Shown here piece after piece: positions 22,866-30,824 of a stretch of DNA of 33,153 nucleotides. The notes beneath the pieces are model-generated. The model made no database searches. It was not told where the DNA came from and worked only from the letters and a program-made list of their open reading frames with translations. How positions within the stretch are numbered: the first letter of the stretch is position 1; every line of letters begins with the position of its first letter. Made by a program: the position numbers and the translations under genes. Source of the stretch: Ilumatobacteraceae bacterium (GTDB taxonomy: Bacteria; Actinomycetota; Acidimicrobiia; Acidimicrobiales; Ilumatobacteraceae); the NCBI GenBank assembly GCA_022843125.1, contig JALHOG010000064.1, positions 1-33,153 on the forward strand, in the 5' to 3' direction.

Positions 22866-24995
22866 TCAGCCGAGGCGCACCGAGGAGCGCCAGATCGTGA
22901 ACAACCCGTCGCCGGGCTGCTGGTACATGTAGACGATCGTCGTCAACGCGTTCGTCGCCGTCGCGCCCGTGGAGGCACCGTTGCGCTGCATGCCGCCGAC
23001 GTCGACCGAAACTCGATCGATCGAGCCGGAGGTGCGGTCGGCGACGAAGAGGTCGGACCGGCCGTTGGTGTCACCGCCGACGAGGTTCGATGCGGACGAC
23101 TCGATCAGCACGTACCGCCCGGTGGGTGACACCTCCCGGGCGAACGAGGGCCCGTCACCGGCGCCCCCGCCCGGAGGCGACATCTTCGCCACCCCGAGTT
23201 GGGCAGCTGCCTGGGTGTCGAGCACGAACGCGTCGCTGACCCCGTTGGTGTCGCCAGGAACGATCGTGCTCGCGGCGGACGAGAACGCGACGTACCGCCC
23301 GTTGGGGCTCACGTCGGCGAGCAGGACGTCGCCGTCGAGCTGCAGGCCGGTGGCACCGGTGACGTTGACGCGCACGATGGTGTCGGTCTGCCGGTCGAAC
23401 CGGTACAGGTCGGCGTGTCCGTTCGTGTCGCCCGCCACGAGGTTGGTCGCCAGTGACGAGAACCAGACGTAGCGGCCGTCGGGCGAGAGGATCGGTCGGG
23501 ACGACGAACCGTTCGCCTTCGACCCGTCGAACCCGACGGTGATCCGCTCGGTCACCCACGCCGCCGGGTCGGCGGCCGAGGTGTCACGCACGTAGATGTC
23601 GACCGTCTGCCACGTGTCGCCCGGGACGGGTGCGGCTTCCGGGACGAGGCCGCGGTTGGTCGACTCGAACGCGATGACGGTGCCGGCGTCGCTGATCGAC
23701 GGCGCCCCGTTGACGTTGTTGGTTCCGGTCGCGGTGAACTGCGGCTGGCTCCCGTCGGACCTCACGTTGACGCGTTGCGTGGTGCCGGTGCCCCGGTTGC
23801 GCACGAAGAGATCGCGGCCCGGGAGCGTGTCGCCCGCCACGAGATCGTCGGAGATCGACCAGAACACGACATGGCTCGCGGTCGGCGTGAGGGCACCGCC
23901 GCCCGAGTCGAGAGCACCGCCGAGCCCGTTCGAGCCCACCGAGACCAGCTCGATCGTGTCGTCGGTCGGCGTGTTGGTGTTCTTGGTGTCGAGCAGCACC
24001 ACGTCGTCGCGGGCGTCGTCGACCAGGTCGAGGTCGGTGCCGGGGGTCTGCAGCGCCGGGTCGGTGACGACCGGGAACACGTCGGAGGAGCGGGTACGGA
24101 AGACGACGTAGCGTCCGGTCGAGCTGATGATCGGGTCGACGCCGCCACGGTCGGCCTCCACCTGCAGCGACGGGCCGACGAGGCCGTCGGCCCCGGTGCA
24201 CTTGCCGCCGGGGCCGGCCGCGACGATGCCGTCGACCTGCTCGGCGGTCAACGCGCGGCGATAGACCGCCGGCTCGTCCATGACGCCGGTGTACCGAAGC
24301 GGATCACCGATCCCGACCTTGCTACCGAGCCGGAACTCGGTGTTCGGGGCCGGGTTGAGCATTCCCCCCTGCGACGGCTTCGAGCCGACCAGAACACCGT
24401 CGACGTAGATCGCCATCTCCGCCTGACCCCACGTGGCTGCGACGTGGTGGAAGTCGTTGTCGTAGAGGCCGGTCGTCGTGACGCGCAACTCCTCCGGACG
24501 CATCGAGGTGATCTCGTCGGTCTGCCACACCAGGTCGTTGCCGATGAGCAGCAACGCGAACGCTCCCGCGTTGTCGGTGTCGCTCGGGAAGTCCCATCGC
24601 GAGGCGAGTACCTGCGGGCGGCCGGTGGCTGCGGGTCGGATCCACATGTCGACCGAGACCGCATCGGTGACCGCCGGGAAGCCTGCCACGGCAACGGAGT
24701 TGACCCCACTGAACCGGATCGCCCCGCCGATCAGCCCGGGCTCATACGCCGCGGTGCCGCTCGCGTCGGGCCCGATCGCTGCGGTCAGGTCGCCGTCTCC
24801 GCGCCACCATCCGATCACGTCAGCCGGCGCCACCGCGCAGCCGGGTACCACGACGATCACCTCGGCAGCGGCCGGCGGGGTCGAACCGCCGAGCAGCACC
24901 GACAGGGACGACGCAACCGACACGGCGAGGGCGAGCGACAGCCACCGACGTCGGTGCCCGGTGGGCGGGCGGGAGGGACGTGGCGGCGTTCCCAT
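22866..24995 (-). CDS. Secreted LamG + TolB/PD40-like beta-propeller protein
   Basis: This 709-residue exported protein starts from ATG 24995, which gives a clean signal (HRRRW, hydrophobic core, PAAAE); ATG 25052 is an alternative adding 19 residues. A LamG domain at about 52-266 (ADVIGWWRGDGDLT; DFHHVAATWG; MDEPAVYRRALT) is very similar to that of the next gene. The rest, 274-709, carries PD40/TolB-type repeats: SPDGRYVWFSSLATNLVAGD, VSPNGRYVAFSSAAS, and SPTGRYVLIESSASNLVGGD with NGxxDLF following. These resemble extracellular sensor or binding propellers. There is no C-terminal anchor. Substrate is not predictable. Confidence 0.82.
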   Translation of the reverse strand: MGTPPRPSRPPTGHRRRWLSLALAVSVASSLSVLLGGSTPPAAAEVIVVVPGCAVAPADVIGWWRGDGDLTAAIGPDASGTAAYEPGLIGGAIRFSGVNSVAVAGFPAVTDAVSVDMWIRPAATGRPQVLASRWDFPSDTDNAGAFALLLIGNDLVWQTDEITSMRPEELRVTTTGLYDNDFHHVAATWGQAEMAIYVDGVLVGSKPSQGGMLNPAPNTEFRLGSKVGIGDPLRYTGVMDEPAVYRRALTAEQVDGIVAAGPGGKCTGADGLVGPSLQVEADRGGVDPIISSTGRYVVFRTRSSDVFPVVTDPALQTPGTDLDLVDDARDDVVLLDTKNTNTPTDDTIELVSVGSNGLGGALDSGGGALTPTASHVVFWSISDDLVAGDTLPGRDLFVRNRGTGTTQRVNVRSDGSQPQFTATGTNNVNGAPSISDAGTVIAFESTNRGLVPEAAPVPGDTWQTVDIYVRDTSAADPAAWVTERITVGFDGSKANGSSSRPILSPDGRYVWFSSLATNLVAGDTNGHADLYRFDRQTDTIVRVNVTGATGLQLDGDVLLADVSPNGRYVAFSSAASTIVPGDTNGVSDAFVLDTQAAAQLGVAKMSPPGGGAGDGPSFAREVSPTGRYVLIESSASNLVGGDTNGRSDLFVADRTSGSIDRVSVDVGGMQRNGASTGATATNALTTIVYMYQQPGDGLFTIWRSSVRLG

Positions 24996-25133
24996 CGTGG
25001 CGAACGTAACGATCCGCCCCGATCGTGAACAGGCGTCTCGGCGAGTGTTCATGCCGGTTTCACCGCACGGTCGTACCGCTCTGGGTCACGGCACTCGCTG
25101 TCGGTCTCCGAGCCCACGTTCGACACCGTGTGT

Positions 25134-26090
25134 TCACCCGACGGGCGCAGGCTCACGTGCTTCGACGGGTGCCGTCACGTCGTCGGTCGGGGTCGTCGGC
25201 TGAGCGACGCGGCGGGCACGGCGCCGGCGGCGCCGCCGCACGATCGAGCGGATGACGAGCACGAGGATGTCGAGCACGAGAATCGCGCCGAGCACGATGA
25301 GTGCGACCGGGGTCGCGTCGGTGACGCGCTCCGACTCCACCGTGGGGCCCGCCCCCGACACGATCGCGCTCCATGTGTATCGGCCGATGAACGGAGCGGG
25401 AACCTCGACCTCGATCGTCTGCGTCCACGTCTGCCCAGGGCCGATCGGGCCCGGCACGTCGAACTGCATCGGCGCGATCTCGTCGTCGATCCGGTGCGAC
25501 ACGCGGGCCCGCACGGCGACGCGCTCGAGCGGCTCGGTGCTGACGTTGCGGATCGAGACGGTGGCGGCGAAGGTGGTGGCGCCACCGAGCTCGCTGCGCA
25601 ACGAGCGTGAGAAGCCGGCCTCGGCCGGCTCGACCGCGAGGTCGACCGCGACCAGCTCACCGAAGTCCGGGTTGACCAGCGGGCCGCTGGGGTGCCCGAT
25701 GACGTCGATCAGGGCGATCGCGAACTCGCCGTCGGTACCGAGCGCGCGGACCACGCACGGGCACGGCACGGGCGGTGCCTCGACGAACAGCTGCGTCAGG
25801 GTGTCGTCCTGATCGGAACGGATCCGCTCGCTCTGGGCGCGCGGCATGTTGCAGTCGCTCGCCCCGCGCTTCGCGAGGTTGCCGCACACCGCAACGGTGG
25901 CCTGCTGGCTGGTGAAGCCCGTGAGCGTCACCAGCACCGGATCACCGACTGGCACCTCGTCGCGGTCGAGCGAGATGGCAGGGCCGCTCTGGGTTCCGGC
26001 GCGCACGGGTTGCCCGAATGCGGCCGCCGCGACCGTGACGATCGCCAACAGGGCCAGTGCGGCCGCCAGGGGGCGAGAGCGCTGAATCAC
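25134..26090 (-). CDS. Type I membrane protein with Cys-containing ectodomain (unknown family)
   Basis: This 318-residue protein has a signal peptide (about 1-31), then an ectodomain starting with an Ig-like strand pattern (ISLDRDEVPVGDPVLVTLTG). Four cysteines (C69, C80, C110, C112; the last two in PPVPCPCVVRALG) are probably disulfide-bonded outside the cell. A second beta-rich segment (170-255) with SIRNVSTEPLERVAV and PGQTWTQTIEVEVP looks like a CARDB/NPCBM-type beta sandwich. One transmembrane helix (about 262-284) precedes a run of seven arginines and a Pro/Thr-rich tail. The start is GTG 26090, 1 bp after the DUF916 gene, so the two are probably translated together. I do not recognise the family; a neocarzinostatin-like fold is possible for the first domain. 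Confidence 0.75.
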   Translation of the reverse strand: MIQRSRPLAAALALLAIVTVAAAAFGQPVRAGTQSGPAISLDRDEVPVGDPVLVTLTGFTSQQATVAVCGNLAKRGASDCNMPRAQSERIRSDQDDTLTQLFVEAPPVPCPCVVRALGTDGEFAIALIDVIGHPSGPLVNPDFGELVAVDLAVEPAEAGFSRSLRSELGGATTFAATVSIRNVSTEPLERVAVRARVSHRIDDEIAPMQFDVPGPIGPGQTWTQTIEVEVPAPFIGRYTWSAIVSGAGPTVESERVTDATPVALIVLGAILVLDILVLVIRSIVRRRRRRRARRVAQPTTPTDDVTAPVEAREPAPVG

Positions 26091-26091
26091 G

Positions 26092-27288
26092 TCAGCGACC
26101 CGTCGGTTGACGTTCGACGTCGGTGTCGATGTCGATGTCGTTCGCGTCGACCGGCACGACGAGCACGGCGTCCGGGCTGAGCACCGGTTCCACGCCACGC
26201 TGGTGGCGCCGATACGCACGGCGAGCGAGGCCCGCGAAGATGAGGACGAGCAGGATGGCGACGACGGCGTACGGGATCGCCGCGGTCGACCCGCTACGCG
26301 AGTAGGGCGCCAGGTCGTCACCGCCCCCGACCGGGGATCGCAACTCGAGCTCGACCTTGGCGAACAGCAGACCCGTCGCGGTCACGTCGTCGAGCTGGCG
26401 TGTGACCTCGATCCGCTCGCCGGGCAGCAGCTCGGGGATGTCGACCGGGGCGAGGCTCGTGCGGAACAGGCCGAACGGTCCGGCGACCGACACCGTCTCG
26501 CGGCCCGCCATCCGCACGTTCCCGCGATTGACGATCGTGAACGTGACCTCGGCGGCGCCGGCGAGGGGGTTGGGTGCCGCGTCATAGCTGACGTCGAGGT
26601 CCTCGACCGTGAGCTCCGACCGCAGCTGACCCGCGACCCGCACGTTCAGACGGGTGCCCGTGCGCCGGTCGAGGGTGATCACGGCATTGTCGGGCCCGGT
26701 GCCGAACGCGGTCGACGTGGCGAGCAGCGCACCGACGTGATCACCGGGCGACGCGTCGACCGGCACGTCGACCGCGATCGGGAACGTCGCCTGCTTGCCG
26801 GCCGGGACGGTGATGGAATCGAGCGGGAGGGTGACCCACGTGCCGACGTCGGTCGGCGCTTCGTCGGCCGGGAGCAGGTTGAACGAGCCGTCGTCGTTGT
26901 TGAAGCCGTCGGTCGCGTAGACCGCGAAGGTGAGGTCGACGTTGGAGAAGTTGAACAGGGTGACCACGTCGTCGATCCGGCCACCCGGGCTGACCTCGTA
27001 CGTGAGGTTGGGCCGTTCCCCGGCGGCGACCGACCCGTCGCCGGGGGCGATCGCCCAGCTGTGGACGACGCCGGCGGTGTCGTCGGGGACGGGCAGACCG
27101 GGAACGAGTTCGTCGGTCCCGGTCTCGGGGGCCGGCGCCTCGGTGGTGGGCGCACCATCCGTGGGGGCGGGGGGCTCGGTCGTCTGCGCGCCGGCGGGTG
27201 CGACGAGCACGAGTCCGAGGCTTGCGGCGAAGAGGCTCGCGAGCGCAGCTCGCATCGCGAGACGACCACGGTTCCTGGAGGAGGTCAT
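26092..27288 (-). CDS. DUF916-type (WxL-interacting-like) membrane-anchored surface protein
   Basis: This 398-residue protein has a signal peptide (1-34, ending PAGAQ), a Thr/Pro/Glu-rich linker (35-65), a DUF916-like beta sandwich (about 75-195: WAIAPGDGSVAAGERPNLTY, FNFSNVDLTFAVYATDGF, VPAGKQATFPIAVDVPVDAS), a second DUF3324-like beta domain (about 205-315) and one transmembrane helix (336-354) with a short basic cytoplasmic tail. In Firmicutes such proteins bind peptidoglycan and hold WxL-domain proteins at the surface. The WxL-like protein encoded just upstream fits that role. ATG 27288 is preferred; an upstream in-frame start would add 19 residues. No clear Shine-Dalgarno sequence is seen. 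The family call is from pattern memory. Confidence 0.78.
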   Translation of the reverse strand: MTSSRNRGRLAMRAALASLFAASLGLVLVAPAGAQTTEPPAPTDGAPTTEAPAPETGTDELVPGLPVPDDTAGVVHSWAIAPGDGSVAAGERPNLTYEVSPGGRIDDVVTLFNFSNVDLTFAVYATDGFNNDDGSFNLLPADEAPTDVGTWVTLPLDSITVPAGKQATFPIAVDVPVDASPGDHVGALLATSTAFGTGPDNAVITLDRRTGTRLNVRVAGQLRSELTVEDLDVSYDAAPNPLAGAAEVTFTIVNRGNVRMAGRETVSVAGPFGLFRTSLAPVDIPELLPGERIEVTRQLDDVTATGLLFAKVELELRSPVGGGDDLAPYSRSGSTAAIPYAVVAILLVLIFAGLARRAYRRHQRGVEPVLSPDAVLVVPVDANDIDIDTDVERQPTGR

Positions 27289-27332
27289 CGGTGATCGAAG
27301 GGCTTTCTGGGCGGATTGGCGGAAAAAGGGGT

Positions 27333-27370
27333 GATCGGGTGGCACGGGACGGAGCCCGTGCCACCCGATC
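27333..27370 (-). terminator. Intrinsic terminator after the FN3/WxL gene
   Basis: A perfect 16-bp stem, GATCGGGTGGCACGGG (27333-27348) with CCCGTGCCACCCGATC (27355-27370), has a 6-base loop. On the minus strand it is followed by ACCCC and five T, a true Rho-independent layout. It lies between the FN3/WxL gene and the DUF916 gene. Confidence 0.85.
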
Positions 27371-27380
27371 GCATTCGTGG

Positions 27381-27407
27381 GTCTCGGTGCGGCGAGCGCA
27401 CCGAGAC
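27381..27407 (-). terminator. Second hairpin directly after the FN3/WxL stop
   Basis: GTCTCGGTGC (27381-27390) pairs with GCACCGAGAC (27398-27407) across a 7-base loop. It begins four bases after the stop codon at 27412 and stands just before the main terminator, forming a tandem pair. It may protect the 3' end of the upstream message. Confidence 0.65.
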
Positions 27408-27411
27408 AGGG

Positions 27412-29268
27412 TCAGGCGGCGCTGAAGGTCAGCGTGCCGACGTAGGTGCCCGCATCGGCGGTCACCGGGATCAGCAGCTTGAGCCGGGCGTCGGCGACGG
27501 CGATGCCGAGACCGCTACCGGCGCTGGCGCTCATCAGGGCGCTGCCGTTGCTGAGGCCGGTGGCCGCAGCGGTGTTGGGCTGGACAACCGGGCCGGCCGT
27601 GGCCGTCTGGTTGTAGGAGTTGCCGAGCGAGTCGGTGAATGCCGGCGTGTCGGAGGTGACGACGGGCGCCCAGCCGAACTGGCTGCCGCTGAACGTGTCG
27701 GTGCCACCGTTGGCCGAGAAGTTGCTCATGATGCCCGAGACCGTCCAGCCCGTGTCGTCGTCACGAGTGTCGACGACCGTGATCTGGTCGATGGTGCCCG
27801 TGGCGGCGAAGAACTGACCGGCGCCTGCACCACGGGTGACGAACCTGGCCGGGCCGAGGTCGATTCCGCAGTACGTGGGGTAGGTCGGGTTCGCAACGCC
27901 GGTGGCGTCATCGATCGGGTACGGGTACTCCGGGAAGCTCGGGTCGCCGATGAGGCCACCCGAGGTCAACGTCGGAGCCGTGCCCGTGGTCGACGCCGCA
28001 ACGGCCGGAACGCCCGTCGGGAAGCCGAGGCTCGGGGTGCTGTCCGCCGCGAAGGCTGCGTTGACGCCGCAGACCTGGGTCAGCACCAGGGCGCCGACCG
28101 GACGGGTCGTCGAGATGTCCTGGATGACGACCGACGACGGGCTCGCCGACACCGACACCGTGCGAGCAGGCGTCCCCGCGGTGGGGCTGTCTGCGTAGGT
28201 GGCGGTCACGGTGAACACGTAGTTGCCGGTGGCGAGGCCCGTGGCGGCGTACGTGTTCGTGCCGAACGGTACCGATGCCGTGCCCGGGGTCGGGCCGGTC
28301 CAGCTGATCGCGTAGCTCACGGGGTCAGCGGCCGGGGTGTTGGCGGCCGGGGCGACCCAGTTGAGCGTGACGTTGCCGGAGCCGGGGGCGCCTGCGGTGC
28401 CGGTGAGGCCCGTCACGTTGTTGCGGGGACCCGAGACCGGGGTGCAGGTGACGGTGTTCGACACCGGGCTGGTGCCGACCGCGTTGGTGCCGGTCATCGT
28501 GATGCTGTACGCCGTGCCGTTGGTCAGGCCGGGGATCGTCAGCGGTGAGGTGGCACCGGTCGCGGTGAACCCACCGGGGTTCGCCGTCGCGGTGAAGCTC
28601 GTCGCTGCGCCCGAGCCGGGCGTGAACGCCACGGAGCACTCCTGGTTCCCGCCGTTTGCGGCGGTGATCGTCGGAGCGGCCGGAGCAACGCCCACCGAGT
28701 AGGTGAAGTTGTTCGGACCGGCGCCCGGTGAGGCGGTGATCGTGATGTTCGTCGACCAGAAGCGCTCGGTGTTGATCTGGAACGCAGCGTCGGGCACGGT
28801 GCAGGCGTAGCCGACCGTGTACGCACCAGGCGTCAACGCCCCGAACACCGAAGTGCTCGCGAACGACTGGCCGAGCTGCGGGATCACGAGGCCGTCGCCG
28901 AGACCCGGTGCCAAGTTGCGGGTCCGGGTGCCGATGCTGTTGGCGAGGTTCTGCGTGAACGCAGGCTCGCCGATCGGCGTACCCGACGGGCTGTACACGA
29001 AGTCGGCGGGATCGTTGCCGAGCGGGGTGATGAAGGTGTGGAACAGGTAGCCCGTGGTGTTGTCACCGGGACACGTGGCGCCGACCGGAGGGTTGAGTGC
29101 GAACTCCGTCGCGCTCGTGCCGGTGGCCGGGACCAGGGTGACGGCGCCTGCCGGCGGTGTCCCGGGCGGCAGCGCCGAGGCGCCCCCGACCGGGATCACC
29201 GACGCGGCCACGGCGATCGCCGCTGCGCCGGCGAGGAGGCTCGTGAGCCTCGAGGTCTTGTGCTTCAT
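27412..29268 (-). CDS. Secreted FN3 protein with C-terminal WxL-like domain
   Basis: This 618-residue exported protein has a signal peptide (1-32). An N-terminal domain of unknown type (33-195) contains GDNTTGYLFHTFITP and two Cys. Two FN3-like domains follow (about 198-277 and 284-375; the second with VTLNWVAPAAN and NYVFTVTATYADSPTAG). The C-terminal 385-618 resembles a WxL domain: GWTVSGIMSNFS with W508-T-V510, FGWAP with W533, and the ending LKLLIPVTADAGTYVGTLTF. WxL domains bind peptidoglycan non-covalently and pair with DUF916 proteins, and one is encoded just downstream. No LPXTG motif or C-terminal helix is present. GAAAGG lies 12 bases before ATG 29268. It is 42 bp after the binding-protein gene. 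Confidence 0.78.
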   Translation of the reverse strand: MKHKTSRLTSLLAGAAAIAVAASVIPVGGASALPPGTPPAGAVTLVPATGTSATEFALNPPVGATCPGDNTTGYLFHTFITPLGNDPADFVYSPSGTPIGEPAFTQNLANSIGTRTRNLAPGLGDGLVIPQLGQSFASTSVFGALTPGAYTVGYACTVPDAAFQINTERFWSTNITITASPGAGPNNFTYSVGVAPAAPTITAANGGNQECSVAFTPGSGAATSFTATANPGGFTATGATSPLTIPGLTNGTAYSITMTGTNAVGTSPVSNTVTCTPVSGPRNNVTGLTGTAGAPGSGNVTLNWVAPAANTPAADPVSYAISWTGPTPGTASVPFGTNTYAATGLATGNYVFTVTATYADSPTAGTPARTVSVSASPSSVVIQDISTTRPVGALVLTQVCGVNAAFAADSTPSLGFPTGVPAVAASTTGTAPTLTSGGLIGDPSFPEYPYPIDDATGVANPTYPTYCGIDLGPARFVTRGAGAGQFFAATGTIDQITVVDTRDDDTGWTVSGIMSNFSANGGTDTFSGSQFGWAPVVTSDTPAFTDSLGNSYNQTATAGPVVQPNTAAATGLSNGSALMSASAGSGLGIAVADARLKLLIPVTADAGTYVGTLTFSAA

Positions 29269-29310
29269 GTGAGTTGGTTGCCTTTCGAGAGTGTCGAGAT
29301 GAGGGGGTCG

Positions 29311-30540
29311 TCAGGAGACGAGCGGGCCGGTGAGGGTGGTGCTGCCGCAGTTCGCGCCGAGGGCGAGGAAACCGAACTGCTGGATGGTCGCCGAGGCCTG
29401 GCACACGGCCGAGGTCGGGCCGACGAACATCGACACGATGCGGGCGTCGGCCGGAGCCTCGAGCACCTCGCTGGCGACGACGTTGTAGACGTCACGACCG
29501 AAGGTCGCGTTGCCGTAGAACGTCGCGTCGGCGGTGAGGTTCGGGGCGGTGCCGTTGACCGGGTCGGTGCCGTTGATCGCGCCGAGGAACACGCCGGGGC
29601 CGGGGTTCGGCGCAGCGACGTTGTTCGAGCGGGCGATGAACTGGCTGGCCGAGAACCCGACGATGACCTGGGCGTTGGCGCACGAGACGGCCGGGCCGCC
29701 GGCGACGCCGTCGCAGATCGGGTTCGAGGTCGTCGCGAGGGCGTTGGCCTTGACGGTCAGCTCGGGGCCGTTGCTCTCCTGCAGGCGGCCACCCACGTCG
29801 GGGATGCCGCCGGGCGCGAGGCCCGTGTTGCAGAAGGCGGTGCCGACGTCCTGGCCGAGCGGGGCGACCGAGATGCCGATCGACTGCATCCACGACTGGT
29901 AGGTGCCCGAACCGGTCTGGATGCCGCACGGGATGATGACGGTGCCGCTGATGAGCTGCGGGCCGGTGAGGTGCAGCGAGTTCAGCTGGGCCGGGGTCAG
30001 GTTGGTGACCGGCGAGCCCGACGGCTTGCTGTAGCCCCAGGTGAGGGCGTCACGGCCGAACGGGATGTACGTCAGCGCGGTGCCGGCACCGGCGGGGCCG
30101 GCCGACGAGCGTGCGAAGTCGACGAGACCCGACACGTTGCGGTGGCCACACGGGTTGCCCGTGCCGGTCGGCCAGTTACCGCCGCCGAACGCGCGGCTCA
30201 GGATCCGGCGGCCGTTGGTCGAGCCGTTCGGACGCAGGATGGTGGGCGCACCGGTCTTGGCGACGATGCACTGGTTGGCGGGGAACGCGTCCCACGACAC
30301 CAGTTGGACCTGGCCGGTGGCGGCGCTCGTCTGGACGGGCGTGAAGTTGCGGCCGTTGACGAAGCCCGAGAGGGCGTTCATCACGTCCTGGGTGGTGTCG
30401 GACCCGTAGCCCGTGAGGGCGGAGTACTGCTTCGGATCGGCGTTGGCCGAGGAGCCGACGACCAGGGATGCGCTCAGCGCAGCGCCCATGGCCGTCAGGG
30501 CTGCCGCGACGCGGACCAGCTTCTGACGATTCGTAATCAT
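29311..30540 (-). CDS. Secreted PstS-like substrate-binding protein
   Basis: This 409-residue protein has a signal peptide ending at SANA-DP (about 34), with no lipobox Cys. The mature start, LTGYGSDTTQDVMNALSGF, matches the PstS/PBP-like phosphate-binding loop (GSDTT at 46-50). DFARSSAGPAG, FGRDALTWGYS and NLTPAQLNSL correspond to the hinge and second lobe of this class. pstB is directly upstream on the same strand, which supports phosphate or another oxyanion as ligand. Unlike usual Gram-positive PstS it is not lipidated, so it must be held at the surface some other way or released. ATG 30540 is preceded by GAAAGG at 13 bases. Ligand is inferred. Confidence 0.82.
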   Translation of the reverse strand: MITNRQKLVRVAAALTAMGAALSASLVVGSSANADPKQYSALTGYGSDTTQDVMNALSGFVNGRNFTPVQTSAATGQVQLVSWDAFPANQCIVAKTGAPTILRPNGSTNGRRILSRAFGGGNWPTGTGNPCGHRNVSGLVDFARSSAGPAGAGTALTYIPFGRDALTWGYSKPSGSPVTNLTPAQLNSLHLTGPQLISGTVIIPCGIQTGSGTYQSWMQSIGISVAPLGQDVGTAFCNTGLAPGGIPDVGGRLQESNGPELTVKANALATTSNPICDGVAGGPAVSCANAQVIVGFSASQFIARSNNVAAPNPGPGVFLGAINGTDPVNGTAPNLTADATFYGNATFGRDVYNVVASEVLEAPADARIVSMFVGPTSAVCQASATIQQFGFLALGANCGSTTLTGPLVS

Positions 30541-30824
30541 GTGTGGAAGGGGTGCCTTTCTGGGACGTTGAATCCGGGCCGCTCTTCCCGGGCACGGAGG
30601 ACACGTGATCCACCGGCAGGGTGACGATGACAGGCGAACCTGGCGTCCAGGTGGCTGGCACATGAACGTCGGGGCACGTCGCCAAGAGTTCATATAGATG
30701 AGAATCAGACGACCACGCAGCGAGCTCGCGACAGGGCGCGTCGCGGTGTTCGGCCACCGTGTGTGCTGCGTTGCCGCCGTCGGGCGCGGGCGGCTTCAGG
30801 CTGCGCGATGCCGCGCGACCGGCG
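30541..30824. other. Intergenic region between pstB and the binding-protein gene
   Basis: These 284 bp hold no gene. On the minus strand CTATAT (30697-30692) is a possible -10 box in an unusually AT-rich patch, followed by a PHO-box-like pair at 30667-30646. Near the pstB stop there are only short, imperfect GC-rich inverted repeats, so a pstB terminator is not clear. Confidence 0.6.
30646..30667 (-). promoter_or_regulatory. PHO-box-like direct repeat upstream of the binding-protein gene
   Basis: On the minus strand two adjacent 11-mers, GTTCATGTGCC (30667-30657) and AGCCACCTGGA (30656-30646), match the Streptomyces PhoP repeat unit GTTCACCTGGC at 8 and 7 positions. A PhoP site would fit a PstS-like gene. 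Chance matches are possible, and the downstream -10 is unclear. Confidence 0.3.

Noticed and set aside
26092..29268. LPXTG sorting signals in the surface proteins
   Set aside because: None of the exported proteins here ends in LPXTG-helix-basic tail; the helices are followed by long basic tails without the motif.
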